This document shows, piece by piece, positions 25,722 to 35,400 of a stretch of DNA of 64,000 nt (positions are counted from its first letter, which is position 1; every line of letters begins with the position of its first letter). Both the position numbers and the translations under genes were made by a program. Location of the stretch: positions 6,315-70,314 of the forward strand of contig NZ_JAFCWM010000026.1 of NCBI RefSeq assembly GCF_049897565.1, written 5' to 3'. The notes beneath the pieces are model-generated. The model worked only from the letters and a program-made list of their open reading frames with translations, was not told the DNA's origin and made no database searches. Origin of the DNA: JAFCUW01 sp049897565 (GTDB lineage Bacteria > Pseudomonadota > Gammaproteobacteria > Burkholderiales > Burkholderiaceae_D).

Positions 25722-26573
25722 TCAGGCGGGCCGGTTGCCCATCGTCTCGCCGAGGCGAATGCCGCGCTCCGGCGCCCACGCCTGGTTGAAGTCGATCGTG
25801 CCTTGCTTGAACAGCATGACGATCGTGGAGCCGAGCAGGAAGCGCCCCATCTCTTCGCCTTTTTTCAGCACGATGTCCTGGTCGCTGTAATCGTACTCGG
25901 TCACTTTGCCGAGGCGCTGCGGGTTGACCACGCCGTGCCACACCGTTTCCATGCTGCCGACGATGGTCGCGCCCACCAGCGTCATCACGAACGCCCCATG
26001 GTCGGGCGACTCGAACACGCAGACGACGCGCTCGTTGCGGGCGAACAGGCCCGGAATGCCGCGCGCGGTGGTCGGGTTCACCGAGAACAGCGCGCCGGGC
26101 ACGTAGATCATCCGCGTTAGCCGGCCGTCGCACGGCATGTGCAGTCGGTGGTAGTCCTTCGGGCTCAGATACAGGTTGGCGAAGCTGCCGTGTTGGAAGT
26201 GCGCCGCCAGGCTGGTGTCGCCGCCGACCAGTTCCGCGGTGCTGAACTTGTGGCCCTTGGCCTGGAAGATCTGGTGGTCGTCGATCTGGCCGAACTGGCT
26301 GATGGCGCCGTCGACCGGGCAGATGAAATCGGCCTGCGCCAGCGGGCGCACGCCGGGCTTTAACGGCCGCGTGAAAAATTCGTTGAAGCTCGTGTAGCTG
26401 GCGATATCCGGGTTGACCGCTTCGTCCATGTTGACCTGGTACTTCTCGACGAACCAGCGGATCAGGTTGGTCGTCCAGACGCCGCCCTTGGCGCCGGCGA
26501 TGCGGCCGGCGAAGGTGGTCAGGGCCTGCTTCGGCAGCAAATACTGCGGCAATACTTTAATGCGGTCGGACAC
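25722..26573 (-). CDS. psd: Phosphatidylserine decarboxylase proenzyme
   Basis: Converts phosphatidylserine to phosphatidylethanolamine at the inner membrane; 283 aa. The self-cleaving LGST motif is intact, with cleavage between Gly248 and Ser249, where the pyruvoyl group forms. Other E. coli Psd-like blocks are SYTSFNEFFTRPLKPGVRP, YLSPKDYHRLHMPCDG, GLFARNERV and VGATIVGSMETVWHG. I chose GTG 26573 because AAGAGG stands 6 bases upstream and it gives the family's N-terminus; upstream in-frame ATGs do not. Confidence 0.92.
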   Translation of the reverse strand: MSDRIKVLPQYLLPKQALTTFAGRIAGAKGGVWTTNLIRWFVEKYQVNMDEAVNPDIASYTSFNEFFTRPLKPGVRPLAQADFICPVDGAISQFGQIDDHQIFQAKGHKFSTAELVGGDTSLAAHFQHGSFANLYLSPKDYHRLHMPCDGRLTRMIYVPGALFSVNPTTARGIPGLFARNERVVCVFESPDHGAFVMTLVGATIVGSMETVWHGVVNPQRLGKVTEYDYSDQDIVLKKGEEMGRFLLGSTIVMLFKQGTIDFNQAWAPERGIRLGETMGNRPA

Positions 26574-26684
26574 GTTGAACCTCTTGCTTGGACGATTGTT
26601 GATTATAAACGCGTAGTGCGCCCCGTCAGCGATTTCGGCCGTGCGTCGCTTGCGCGAGCGGTGCGCCCGTCCTATGCTGGTTGG

Positions 26685-27056
26685 ATGGAAGCCGGTCCAA
26701 CCCAACTAGAAGAATTTGCCGCCGAGGCCAGAGAACGCTTCGCGCGGGTCGAAACACGCTTGGACCAAATGGTGACTAGAGCCGAATTCGCCGAAGCGAT
26801 CGGCGCCGTGCGTGGTGAGATCGGTGCTCTTCGGGTTGAGCTGTACAAGGGTTTTACAGGCATGGTCAAATGGATTGTCGGCACTGCTGTGGTGTTCGGC
26901 GCCGCCGCCGTAACGGTGATCACCTTCGTGCTGAACTATGCCGCACCGCCGAGAATTCTGCCTGCGCCGTTAGTGCAGACTATCCCGGCACCACCGCCGC
27001 CACCACCGGTAATAATTCAAATACCGGCGTACCCGGCTCCTCCCGCACGACAATAG
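26685..27056 (+). CDS. Small coiled-coil membrane protein
   Basis: 123-aa protein with three parts. Residues 1-55 are charged and helical with coiled-coil-like heptads (EARERFARVETRLDQMV). A single transmembrane helix follows at about 62-86 (IVGTAVVFGAAAVTVITFV), and then a proline-rich tail (APPPPPPVI). No enzyme motif is present. Such proteins often occur near mobile DNA, but function is unknown. It is divergent from psd, and I preferred ATG 26685 to an ATG 69 bp upstream because the extra residues are not helix-like. Confidence 0.55.
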   Translation: MEAGPTQLEEFAAEARERFARVETRLDQMVTRAEFAEAIGAVRGEIGALRVELYKGFTGMVKWIVGTAVVFGAAAVTVITFVLNYAAPPRILPAPLVQTIPAPPPPPPVIIQIPAYPAPPARQ

Positions 27057-27265
27057 CGGAGGCATTTGTCACCGCTGCAGCTGTCCGACAAGCTTGGCCA
27101 GATATCGTTGCGCTCGACAGCGAAGTGCTGTCGAAGGGCACCGACCGCCCCAAACGCCACCAGCGCAATCGCCGCTGCAAAAAGCCTGCACGATCGCCGC
27201 GTTGACGCTGATCGACGGCATCGGCGTGCGCAATCTGGCTCGCCGCTGGCCTGCACGATGTGGAT

Positions 27266-27481
27266 CTACGCCAGCTGCACGGCGGTGGACAGGCCGATGT
27301 ACGCCCAGCTGGCCGCCTGCGGCGCTGCCACGAACGGCAGCGCCAGCGCCGCCATCGTGCCGGCGCCGACAGCCACCATCACGGTTGCCAGGAAGGTGTC
27401 GCTGCGCGACTTGACCAGCGCGTTCCAGCTCGCATGCAGCAGCGCGCCGACCAAGGCCGCGCTGACCACCAGTGAACTCAT
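27266..27481 (-). pseudogene. Truncated EamA-type transporter
   Basis: The first 71 codons read as the start of an EamA/DMT permease (ALVGALLHASWNALVKSRSD, two helices), then the frame stops at TAG 27266. A full gene has about 290 codons. Past the stop, down to about 27084, other frames give only scraps, one of them hydrophobic (AAAIALVAFGAVGAL), so the remainder was deleted or scrambled. The ATG overlaps the stop of the HD-domain gene. I see no other gene in 27057-27265. Confidence 0.6.
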
Positions 27482-28122
27482 CCCCATTCCCGCGCAAAGG
27501 CGGCGCGAAATTCGAGCAGCCGCTCCAGGCGCTGTACGCCCTCGGCGCGGCCGGCCTCGGTTTGCATCTTGCCGGGCAGCGCAGCGAGCTTCGATTCGAT
27601 ATGGTCGAGCGCGAATGCGCGGTCGTCGCGCGTGCGCCGTTCGGCCAGCGGATCGTCAGGGTGTGCCAGCGCGCTGCCCATCTGGCCGGCGATGTAGAAC
27701 AGGCGCGCCAGGCCCACCGCGCCGAGGGCGTCCAGGCGGTCGGCATCCTGGACGATTCTCGCTTCAATCGTGTCGGCCGCAATCGCCGCCGAAAAACTGT
27801 GCGCTTCGATCGCATGCGCCACCGCGGCCAGCCGGCCAGTCGGAAATCCGGCGGCGGCAAGTTCGGTGCTGGCCAACGCGGCCGACTGGCGCGACGCCGT
27901 TGCCCGCTGCGGATGATGTTTCGGCAGGTTGACCAGGTCGTGCAGGTAGCAGCCGGCCATCACCACCAGTCGATCGGCGCCCGGGTGCGCCGCCAGCAGC
28001 GACTGCGCGTTGCGCCAGACCCGGTGCAGGTGGTTGATGTCGTGCGCGCCGTCGCCGGCCGCACTATCGCTCGCCAGTGAGACCAGCGTCGCATGCCAGT
28101 CGTTCAATTCAGGATTGGTCAA
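27478..28122 (-). CDS. HD-domain phosphohydrolase
   Basis: HD superfamily metal-dependent phosphohydrolase of 214 aa. Ligands are visible in order: His in DINHLHRVW, the HD pair in CYLHDLVNLP, and Asp in VQDADRLDALG. The family includes nucleotide and (p)ppGpp-type hydrolases; the short single-domain form gives no clue to the substrate. It overlaps the 3' end of the RNase H gene by 14 bp and is the second gene of a two-gene unit. Confidence 0.85.
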   Translation of the reverse strand: MTNPELNDWHATLVSLASDSAAGDGAHDINHLHRVWRNAQSLLAAHPGADRLVVMAGCYLHDLVNLPKHHPQRATASRQSAALASTELAAAGFPTGRLAAVAHAIEAHSFSAAIAADTIEARIVQDADRLDALGAVGLARLFYIAGQMGSALAHPDDPLAERRTRDDRAFALDHIESKLAALPGKMQTEAGRAEGVQRLERLLEFRAAFAREWG

Positions 28123-28798
28123 AGGTGTTCTCTAAGGATGTCGTGATGGTGCGGCCGGCGCGCTGGGAGAGGGCGTCGGCCGCGCTGTTCTTGTGACGCG
28201 GGATCCATCGCAGCGTCACGCCGGGGAGCTGTGCGATCAGTGCCAGCGCGGCCTGCCGGCACGGCCGCAACGACGCCGCGGCGGATATGTCAGGCCCGGT
28301 GACGTCGTCGATGACGACCTTGCTGTCTCCGTAGATGGTCAGGCCGTTGGCGCCATGCGCGACGGCCGCTTCGAGCAGCGCCACCAGCGCGCGATATTCG
28401 GCCTCGCCGCTGTTGCCGTAGCCGGCCGCGCGTGAAATCTCGATCTGTTCGCCGCCAGGTCCCAGCAGCAGCGCGCCGATGCCGCAGTCGCCGGGATTCG
28501 GATGGGCCGAGCCGTCGAACCAGGCACGCCACGGAGTCGGGCGGCCGTTGTGGCGCGCCTGGCGCTTGGCTAGCGCCGCCGCGCGCAGCGCATCGCGCGC
28601 ATCGGCGCGCGCGGCGGCGACAGCTTTCGCCGCTTCGCGCGAGGCCACCAGTTCGGCCAGCGACGCCGTACCGGCGGCCGCCTGCAGCGTCGCGCGCAGC
28701 GCCTCTTCCGGCGAACAGCCAGTGCGCCGCGTCAGCAGGCGGCTGGCGACAAGTTCTGTTTTGAATGCGGCGGTGGACAGGCGGGCGAAATCGGTCAT
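28109..28798 (-). CDS. RNase H-like protein with N-terminal helical extension
   Basis: 229-aa protein. Residues 95-220 are an RNase HI fold of the short bacterial/plant type: first Asp in WFDGSAHPNPGDCGIG, Glu in SGEAEYRALV, Asp in IYGDSKVV and the last Asp in HKNSAADALSQ. All four catalytic carboxylates are present. Residues 1-85 are Ala- and Arg-rich helix of unknown role. It probably cleaves RNA in RNA-DNA hybrids, in addition to a standard RnhA elsewhere. It is divergent from the S9 peptidase. Confidence 0.8.
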   Translation of the reverse strand: MTDFARLSTAAFKTELVASRLLTRRTGCSPEEALRATLQAAAGTASLAELVASREAAKAVAAARADARDALRAAALAKRQARHNGRPTPWRAWFDGSAHPNPGDCGIGALLLGPGGEQIEISRAAGYGNSGEAEYRALVALLEAAVAHGANGLTIYGDSKVVIDDVTGPDISAAASLRPCRQAALALIAQLPGVTLRWIPRHKNSAADALSQRAGRTITTSLENTFDQS

Positions 28799-28892
28799 TC
28801 CGGCAGCATAACCGGTTTGCCGAAGCTTGACATCGATAGGCAACTTTGCAACACTCGACTCGCCCCGATCGGTGGGCTTCCCTGGAGGATGT

Positions 28893-30791
28893 ATGAGATT
28901 TATCGGTACCTTGGTGCGATTGTCCGCTATCGCCGTGATCTTGCAGCCGGCGTTCGCCGCGCCAGTCAAGGAGGTGCCGAAGGCGCCCAAGCGCTACACC
29001 ATCGAGCAGTTCATGGCCACGACGTCGATCAGCGGCGCGTCGTTCAGCCGGGACGAGAAGCAGATCCTGTTCTCCAGCAACGAGAGCGGCATCTTCAACG
29101 CGTACACGATCCCGGCCGCCGGCGGCAAGCCGGTCGCGATGACGAAATCGACCATCGACAGCACCTACGCCGTCAGCTTTTTCTACAACGACGACCGCAT
29201 CCTGTTTACGCGCGACAGCGGCGGCAACGAGAACAACCACCTGTTCGTTCGCGAACTGGACGGCGCCGAACGGGATCTCACGCCGGGCGATAAACTCAAG
29301 GCGTCATTCGCCGGTTGGCGCCCGGACGGCAATGCCTTCTACGTCACCACGAATGAACGCGACCCGCGCTTTTTCGATCTGTACCGGTACGACGCCAGGA
29401 CCTACGCGCGCACGATGTTGTACAAGAACGAGAGCGGCATGAACGTATCGACCATGAGCCGCGACGAAAAGTGGCTGGCGCTGCAGAAGACCACCACCAC
29501 GTCCGACAGCGACATCTACCTGCTCAACCTGGCGACGGGCGAATCGAAGCACATCACGCCGCACACCACGCCGGCCTCGTTCGGCGCGGCTACCTTCGAT
29601 CCGCAGTCCAAACGCCTGTTCTTCACGACCAATGCGAGCGGCGAGTTTGCCGCCATCCGCACCTACGATATTGCCAGCGGCGCCACCGTCGATAGCGAGA
29701 AGGCCGACTGGGACCTGCTCGGCACCTCCTATTCGCGCGACGGCCGCTTCCGCACCAGTGTCGTCAACCAGGACGGCAGCATTGCGGTGCGGGTAGTCGA
29801 GGGTCCCGCCGAGAAAGCGGTAGCGCTGCCCAAGCTGCCCGGCGGCGAAATGCGCCAGACGACGTTCTCGCCGAGCAGCCGGCTGATGGCGTTCTACGTC
29901 AACGGCGACCGCTCGCCCAGCAACCTTTACGTGCACGATTTCCAGACTGGCCAGACCAGGCAGCTGACCAGTAGCCTGAACAAGGAGATCGACCCGGCCG
30001 ACCTGGTCGAAGCCGAAGTGGTGCGCTTCACGTCGTTCGACGGCACCGTCGTCCCGTCCATCTACTATCGGCCGAAGAATGCATCGCCGGCGAACAAGGT
30101 GCCCGCCCTCGTGTGGGTGCACGGCGGCCCGGGTGGCCAGACCACGCGCGGCTACAGCGCGCAGATCCAGTACCTGGTCAATCATGGCTACGCCGTCCTT
30201 GGCATCAACAACCGCGGCAGCTCCGGCTACGGCAAGACCTTCTTCACCGCCGACGACCGCAAGCATGGGCGCGAGCCGCTGTGGGATTGCGTCGAGGCGA
30301 AGACCTTCCTGGCCAGCCTCGGTAACATCGACCCGCAGCGCATCGGCATTGTCGGGGGCAGCTATGGCGGCTACATGGTGCTGTCGGCGATGGCGTTCAG
30401 GCCCGAGGCGTTCAAGGTCGGCATCGATATTTTCGGCGTCAGCAACTGGATCCGCACGCTCGAAAGCATTCCGGCCTACTGGGAGACCCAGCGCAAGGCG
30501 CTTTACGACGAGATTGGCGACCCGGTGGCGGACCGTGCGATGCTGATGGCGACGTCGCCGCTGTTCCATGCGAAGGAAATTCGCCGGCCGCTGATGGTGA
30601 TCCAGGGCGCCAACGACCCACGCGTGATCAAGCCCGAAAGCGATGAAATCGTCGACGCGGTAAAGAACAACAATGTACCGGTCGAGTACATCGTGTTCGC
30701 CGACGAAGGGCATGGTTTCAGCAAGAAGAAGAACCAGGCAGAGGCGAGTGCGCGGATGCTGGCTTTCCTCGACAAGTACCTGAAACCGTAG
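28893..30791 (+). CDS. S9-family prolyl oligopeptidase-like serine peptidase, exported
   Basis: Secreted serine peptidase of 632 aa. The signal peptide (RLSAIAVILQPAFAAP) is followed by a WD-like beta-propeller (about residues 50-360) and an alpha/beta hydrolase domain. The catalytic triad is Ser490 in GGSYGGYM, Asp575 in GANDPRV and His607 in DEGHGF. TGGAGG lies just before the ATG at 28893. It belongs to the S9C/DPP-type branch that digests peptides in the periplasm. A second, badly truncated relative lies at 63034. Confidence 0.9.
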   Translation: MRFIGTLVRLSAIAVILQPAFAAPVKEVPKAPKRYTIEQFMATTSISGASFSRDEKQILFSSNESGIFNAYTIPAAGGKPVAMTKSTIDSTYAVSFFYNDDRILFTRDSGGNENNHLFVRELDGAERDLTPGDKLKASFAGWRPDGNAFYVTTNERDPRFFDLYRYDARTYARTMLYKNESGMNVSTMSRDEKWLALQKTTTTSDSDIYLLNLATGESKHITPHTTPASFGAATFDPQSKRLFFTTNASGEFAAIRTYDIASGATVDSEKADWDLLGTSYSRDGRFRTSVVNQDGSIAVRVVEGPAEKAVALPKLPGGEMRQTTFSPSSRLMAFYVNGDRSPSNLYVHDFQTGQTRQLTSSLNKEIDPADLVEAEVVRFTSFDGTVVPSIYYRPKNASPANKVPALVWVHGGPGGQTTRGYSAQIQYLVNHGYAVLGINNRGSSGYGKTFFTADDRKHGREPLWDCVEAKTFLASLGNIDPQRIGIVGGSYGGYMVLSAMAFRPEAFKVGIDIFGVSNWIRTLESIPAYWETQRKALYDEIGDPVADRAMLMATSPLFHAKEIRRPLMVIQGANDPRVIKPESDEIVDAVKNNNVPVEYIVFADEGHGFSKKKNQAEASARMLAFLDKYLKP

Positions 30792-30797
30792 GGCCAA

Positions 30798-30833
30798 AGA
30801 AAAACGACCCGGCCGCGTGAGCGGTCGGGTCGT
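30798..30833 (-). terminator. Rho-independent terminator of the YXWGXW gene
   Basis: Reading the minus strand, a 13-bp GC-rich stem (one mismatch or wobble) with a 4-base loop is followed by TTTTTCTTT. It also lies just past the stop of the convergent S9 gene, so it may serve both. Confidence 0.75.
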
Positions 30834-30850
30834 CAATTCAAGCTGCCGGC

Positions 30851-31606
30851 TTAGTAACGGCGCGGGTTATCCGGACGTTCGTCGCGGTCGTTGCGCACGC
30901 CATCGCCATCGCGGTCGGCGTCACGGCGGTCCGGCACGCCATCGCGGTCGGAGTCGCGGCGCCCGTAACGCTCGTAGCGGTCTGGCACACCATCGCGGTC
31001 GCGGTCGCGGCCATGCTCATAGCGGTCCGGGATGCCGTCGCGGTCACGATCGCGGCCGGGCGCGTTCCAGCGCGACGGCTCCATGAACCAGCGGCCGTCG
31101 CGCTGCACCCAGCTAGGCTGCGAGTATACGTAGCCTGGGCGTTCGGCGACCCAGATGCCCGAGGTCCACTCGTAGCGGTTGCCGCGCCAGTTCCAGTAGC
31201 CGGGCTGCCACAGGTAGCCGTCACGCGAGCGTGGAATGCGCTCGTATCGTGGGGCCGGCGGTGCGATGCGGATGTCGTCGTAGCGCGCTTGCGCCATCGG
31301 CTGCCAGCCGCCGCTGCTCAGGCGGTAACCGCCGTCATCGCGAACCCACTCGTGCGAGTCGTACTGATAGCCGTTGCGCTCCGGCTCCCAGTGGCCGCCC
31401 AGCCATACGTGGCGGCCGCCGTCCCAGTTCCAGTAGCCTGGCGCCCAGACGTAGCCGCGGCGCGCCGCCGGGGCCGACTCGAAGCGTGGCGGCGGCGGTG
31501 CCGAGTTGATGACCAGGTTAAAGCCGGTCTGCGCCATCGATGGCAACGGCATCCAGGCTGCGGCGCCGAGCGTGATCATTGTTGCGAGGGTCAGTGCGCG
31601 TTTCAT
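30851..31606 (-). CDS. YXWGXW-repeat secreted protein with calcium-binding-like tail
   Basis: Exported protein of 251 aa. After a signal peptide (ITLGAAAWMPLPSMAQ), two aromatic repeats occur (YVWAPGYWNWDG... and YLWQPGYWNWRG...), typical of small envelope proteins with YXWGXW repeats. The last 70 residues are a run of DRDRDGIPDRYE-like units, the pattern of thrombospondin-type-3 calcium-binding repeats. Such a protein could sit in the outer envelope and bind divalent cations. No enzymatic domain. It is followed by a terminator. Confidence 0.75.
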   Translation of the reverse strand: MKRALTLATMITLGAAAWMPLPSMAQTGFNLVINSAPPPPRFESAPAARRGYVWAPGYWNWDGGRHVWLGGHWEPERNGYQYDSHEWVRDDGGYRLSSGGWQPMAQARYDDIRIAPPAPRYERIPRSRDGYLWQPGYWNWRGNRYEWTSGIWVAERPGYVYSQPSWVQRDGRWFMEPSRWNAPGRDRDRDGIPDRYEHGRDRDRDGVPDRYERYGRRDSDRDGVPDRRDADRDGDGVRNDRDERPDNPRRY

Positions 31607-31710
31607 GTTTATCTCCGTTTAAAACCTATGATTCAATATATCAAGCTGAACCGTAGTCACGAAGAAATGAAGCAGTTGCTTACAACTGAAACAGGTTGCG
31701 CGAACTGGGC

Positions 31711-31959
31711 CTAGATGCGGCTGCCGGTGGCGCTGCCTTCCTTCGCCAGCCGGCGTTCGTCTTCCAGCGAACGCTGTTTTTCGACGGCGCTCATGCGCTT
31801 GGCCGCCACCGTTACCACCGCCATCGTCGACGGCGTCGCGATCATCGCCTGCGGCGCGCTTGCCGCTGCCATCGACGCGTCAGAACCCGTGCCGCATGCG
31901 GCCACGGCGACACCGAGGGCGACGACGAATACCGCTTCGAAGTTTTTCAGGATGTTCAT
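31711..31959 (-). CDS. Small putative lipoprotein
   Basis: 82-aa protein with a signal peptide and a lipobox ending in Cys: residues 8-22 read EAVFVVALGVAVAAC, then GTGSDAS, the beginning of a mature chain. The rest is short, Ala-rich and charged (KRMSAVEKQRSLEDERRLAK). The ATG at 31959 has GGAA upstream. Function unknown. It is not in an obvious operon. Confidence 0.6.
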   Translation of the reverse strand: MNILKNFEAVFVVALGVAVAACGTGSDASMAAASAPQAMIATPSTMAVVTVAAKRMSAVEKQRSLEDERRLAKEGSATGSRI

Positions 31960-32114
31960 GGTAGTTCCTTTCAGGGGTGGCGTTTCGATGGAGTCACTGT
32001 AGCCATTGGGCCGGCGCGGCGCCATGCGATTGCGACGAGCCGCAGGATCGGCGGCGCGACCTGCAAAAATCGGCGACCAACGACGTAACGGACGCAGCCT
32101 TTTCGCCTCCCTCC

Positions 32115-32369
32115 AAACCGCCGGGGTCAGCAAACCGCCGGGGTCAGCAAACCGCCGGGGTCAACCGCCGGGGTCGGTCAACCGCCGGGGTCAGTGCCGA
32201 CATTCGGACACGGTCTCAGCGCTATAAGGAACGTCGGCCAGCGATCAACCCCTGGGGTCAGGATCAACCTCCGGGGTCAGTGCCGACATTCGGACACGGT
32301 CGCAGCATTTACGGGCGGTGTGCTTGATTGAAGGTCGAGTTCGTGTCTGAATGTCGGCACTGACCCCGG
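32115..32369. repeat. Tandem-repeat array derived from the GGGGTCAG core
   Basis: The stretch from 31960 to the next gene (about 510 bp) has no gene. In it, the 17-base unit AAACCGCCGGGGTCAGC occurs twice in a row (32115, 32132), followed by shortened copies at 32149, 32163 and 32180. A 29-bp unit containing GGGGTCAGTGCCGACATT appears at 32187-32215 and again at 32273-32301, and an inverted, slightly diverged copy at 32343-32369. It is an expanded relative of the dispersed inverted repeat. I see no ORF or protein site. Confidence 0.8.
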
Positions 32370-32472
32370 CGATATGGATGAGGTAGGGGACTTGGCCTTT
32401 CTGGCACCCTCCGCTAGGGCTGTGCAGGCGGCGTGCGCAGGTGCATACGCGGCCGCTACAGACGGGAAACCA

Positions 32473-35400
32473 ATGTCAGGCCTGATCCGCAGACTCTTCA
32501 ACTCAGCCGCCGCGCGCCGCATCGCCTGGCGACGCGCGCGCAATATGCATGCCGGCACGCGACCGGCGCAGCGGCGTTCCCGGCCTGCGCCGGTGGCAGC
32601 TTTTGCTGGCGCGTTCGCTCGGCCGCGCGGCCCGGTCGCGGTGCGCTGGATCGCCGCGGCCGGCGTCGCCGCCACGCTCGGCGGCGCCATCCTGATCGCC
32701 AGCCATGCGCGCAGCCTGGCCGGCGCCGCCGGCTCGGCCGACGGCGCCGGCGCCGTCGTCGCCTTCCAGCCTGCGCTGCCCGGCGCCGTCTTCGACGTTC
32801 CGCAGCAGGGCGGCATCACGCTGGCGCCGCACGACCGTGGCGCGCTGCTGGTGGTGGCCGGCATGCGCAGCGCGCCGGCACTGCGCATCGATTTGTGCAG
32901 CCAGATGGTGGGCCAGGGCGCACGCCTGCTGCCGGTGCGGATCGGCTACGGCTTTGACGACGTCGCCCGTTGGGTCGCACGCAACGACGGCGCCGCCAGT
33001 CCGGTCACGCTGCGCAACATCGCCCTGCGCGGGCAGGGCGACAGCGATATGCCGCAGGTGCAGGTCAGCGGCAACGCGACCGCCGATTTCGATCAGCCCT
33101 TGCAACTGCGCTGGGACAGCCGCGCCGACACCGTCAGCTGGATCGGCGACGCCGCCGGCGGAAAAGTCGAGCAGGGCGCGCACAACCAGGTAGCGCTGCG
33201 CCGCGACGGCTGGCTGGTGTGGCGCGCCGACGCCGCCATGCATATCCAGCGGCGCGCCAGTTCGGCCTGCCCGCAGGCCGGCGAACTGCTGGTGCAGGTC
33301 GTGCGCGCGACGCCCGGACCGTCGGCCGCACGCGCGCTGGTGACCGCTTACCCGGCCAGCGGTGCGCCGGCCATTGCATGGCTTGCCGCCGGCAGCTACC
33401 GGGTGCCGGCCGATAGCGGGCGCACTCTTGAAGACCAGGCGCTGTTCCAGCAGCTGCTCCAACGCGGCATGCTGCGCCTCGGCGCCGCTGGCCTGGCCGA
33501 GCTGGTGCCGCCGGACCTGGCGGCGTGGCGCGCCGCGCCGTTGCCCGAGCGCGCCGGCCAGCTGGCAAGCTGGGACCACGTCAAGCTCGACCAGGCCGAC
33601 ATCCGCCTGCTCAAGCGGCTGTACCGCATGGCCGACGGCGACTACGTGCGCGATCAGGTGCGCGTGTTTAATGGCGAGCGGCGCCTGCTGGCCTGGCGCA
33701 GTGCATCCGGTTCCGTGCGCGGCCAGTGGCAGGCCAGCGTTGGCGGTGCGCCCGCATCGACCACGGCGGCGATGCCGGTGGCGTCGGCGCGCCTGTTTGC
33801 CGGTGTCGAGCTGGGATGGGCGCCGTGGACCCGCATCGCCGCCTGGCCCGAGGCCGGCCCCGCCGCGCGCCTGTCGCTGGCCTTGCCGCAGCCGGCGCGC
33901 GGCGGCGAAACATTGGCGCTGATGCTGGTCGGGCGCGCCGGCGCGGTGCAGGGCGCGCTGCTGCGCGGCGATCCGCAGGGCGCCTGCAGCGGGCGCGCCT
34001 GTCCATCGCGCGATGCCGCCCAAGTCGTCACCCTCGAACTACTGCCCGGCGCGCGCAGCGTGACCATTGAAGTCGCTCCGCTCGACATGGCGGTGCTGGC
34101 GATGCCCGGCGACCAGCAGTACCGCCACCTGCGCGTGGCCGGCGGCCGGCTCGACTGGCAGGCTCTGACGCCACGGGCGGCAGCGGCCCGCCCGGCCGCC
34201 GCTGCCCAAGTGGCGCTGGAAGACCGCAACGGCGCCCCGCTGTGGCAAGGCGGCGCGCCAACCCAGGCCGCTCTCGACGCCGGGCTGGCGCCGCTGCTCG
34301 GCATCCGCGCCGAGCACGACGGCAGCGTCGCCGGCATGCTCGGCCGGCTGCTGCCGTCGGCGGACGGCTCGCCGCACGCGGCCAGGCTGACACTCGACCT
34401 GGCCTTGCAGTCGGCCAGCCAGGGCGCGCTCGATTGCATCGGCATGCGCCGCGGCCAGTGGAACGGCAAGACGTGCAGCGGCGGTCGTGCGCCGCCTGCA
34501 GGACGCCGCGCCGGCATCGTCATCCTCGACACCGAAAACGGCGACGTGCTCGCCGCCGCCGGCGCCGGCGGCGCCGCCGTCACCGCCGCCAACTGGAACG
34601 AAGTGCGCAACTTCGACCGCACCGACCCGGCCCGCAGCCCGCTGCGCCTGCCGGCCTTCCAGCACGACGGCGGCGCCCACTCCAGTCCCGGCTCGACCTT
34701 CAAGGTGATCAGCGCGCTCGGCCTCGAGCAGGCCGCGCGTCGCGATCCGCAGGTCGAAGCCTTGCTGGCGGGCCTGCCGCTGCCGGCGATTAACCGCATG
34801 GCGCGCGAAAAAGGCTTCGCCTTCCAGACCGATTCGCCGAGCTACCCAACCGCTACCCGGCTGGCGCACATTACCAACTACAAGGATCAGCAGCTGGACC
34901 GGCGCGCCCAGGACGGGCGGCTCGGCCTGGCGCAGGCGCTGACGTACAGCCTCAATACCTGGTTCGCCTGGTCGGGCGAATTGAGCGATCGCAGCTTGTT
35001 TGGCCGCGCCGATGGCGGCGCGCCGGACCTGCAGCCGCTCGAAGTGGGCGCGCTCGACGCCGTGCGGCCGATCGTCGGCATGGCGCACCGGCTCGGTTTT
35101 GGCAACGCGCTGCGGCTCGATGGCGGCCTGCTGCCGCCCGACTACAGCTGGTCGGCGTGGGATGCGCTGCAGGCGAGCGCCTCGCAGATCGACCCGATCC
35201 ACACCCGCCACGAGCTGCGCCAGATGTCGATCGGCCTGCGCATGCAGGTCACGCCGCTGCAGATGGCGCTCGCCGCCGGCGCGGTCGGGCAGGGCAGATT
35301 GATCTCCCCGCGCCTGCTGCTGTCGCTCGATGGCCGCCAGGCGGCGTCCCCCGCTATGGCGCCAGTCGGCGTACGGCTCGACCGAATCCGCGCCGGCATG

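Noticed and set aside
32503..34023. 506-codon minus-strand frame across the PBP gene
   Set aside because: Shadow of the coding strand; no start signal and low-complexity residues only.
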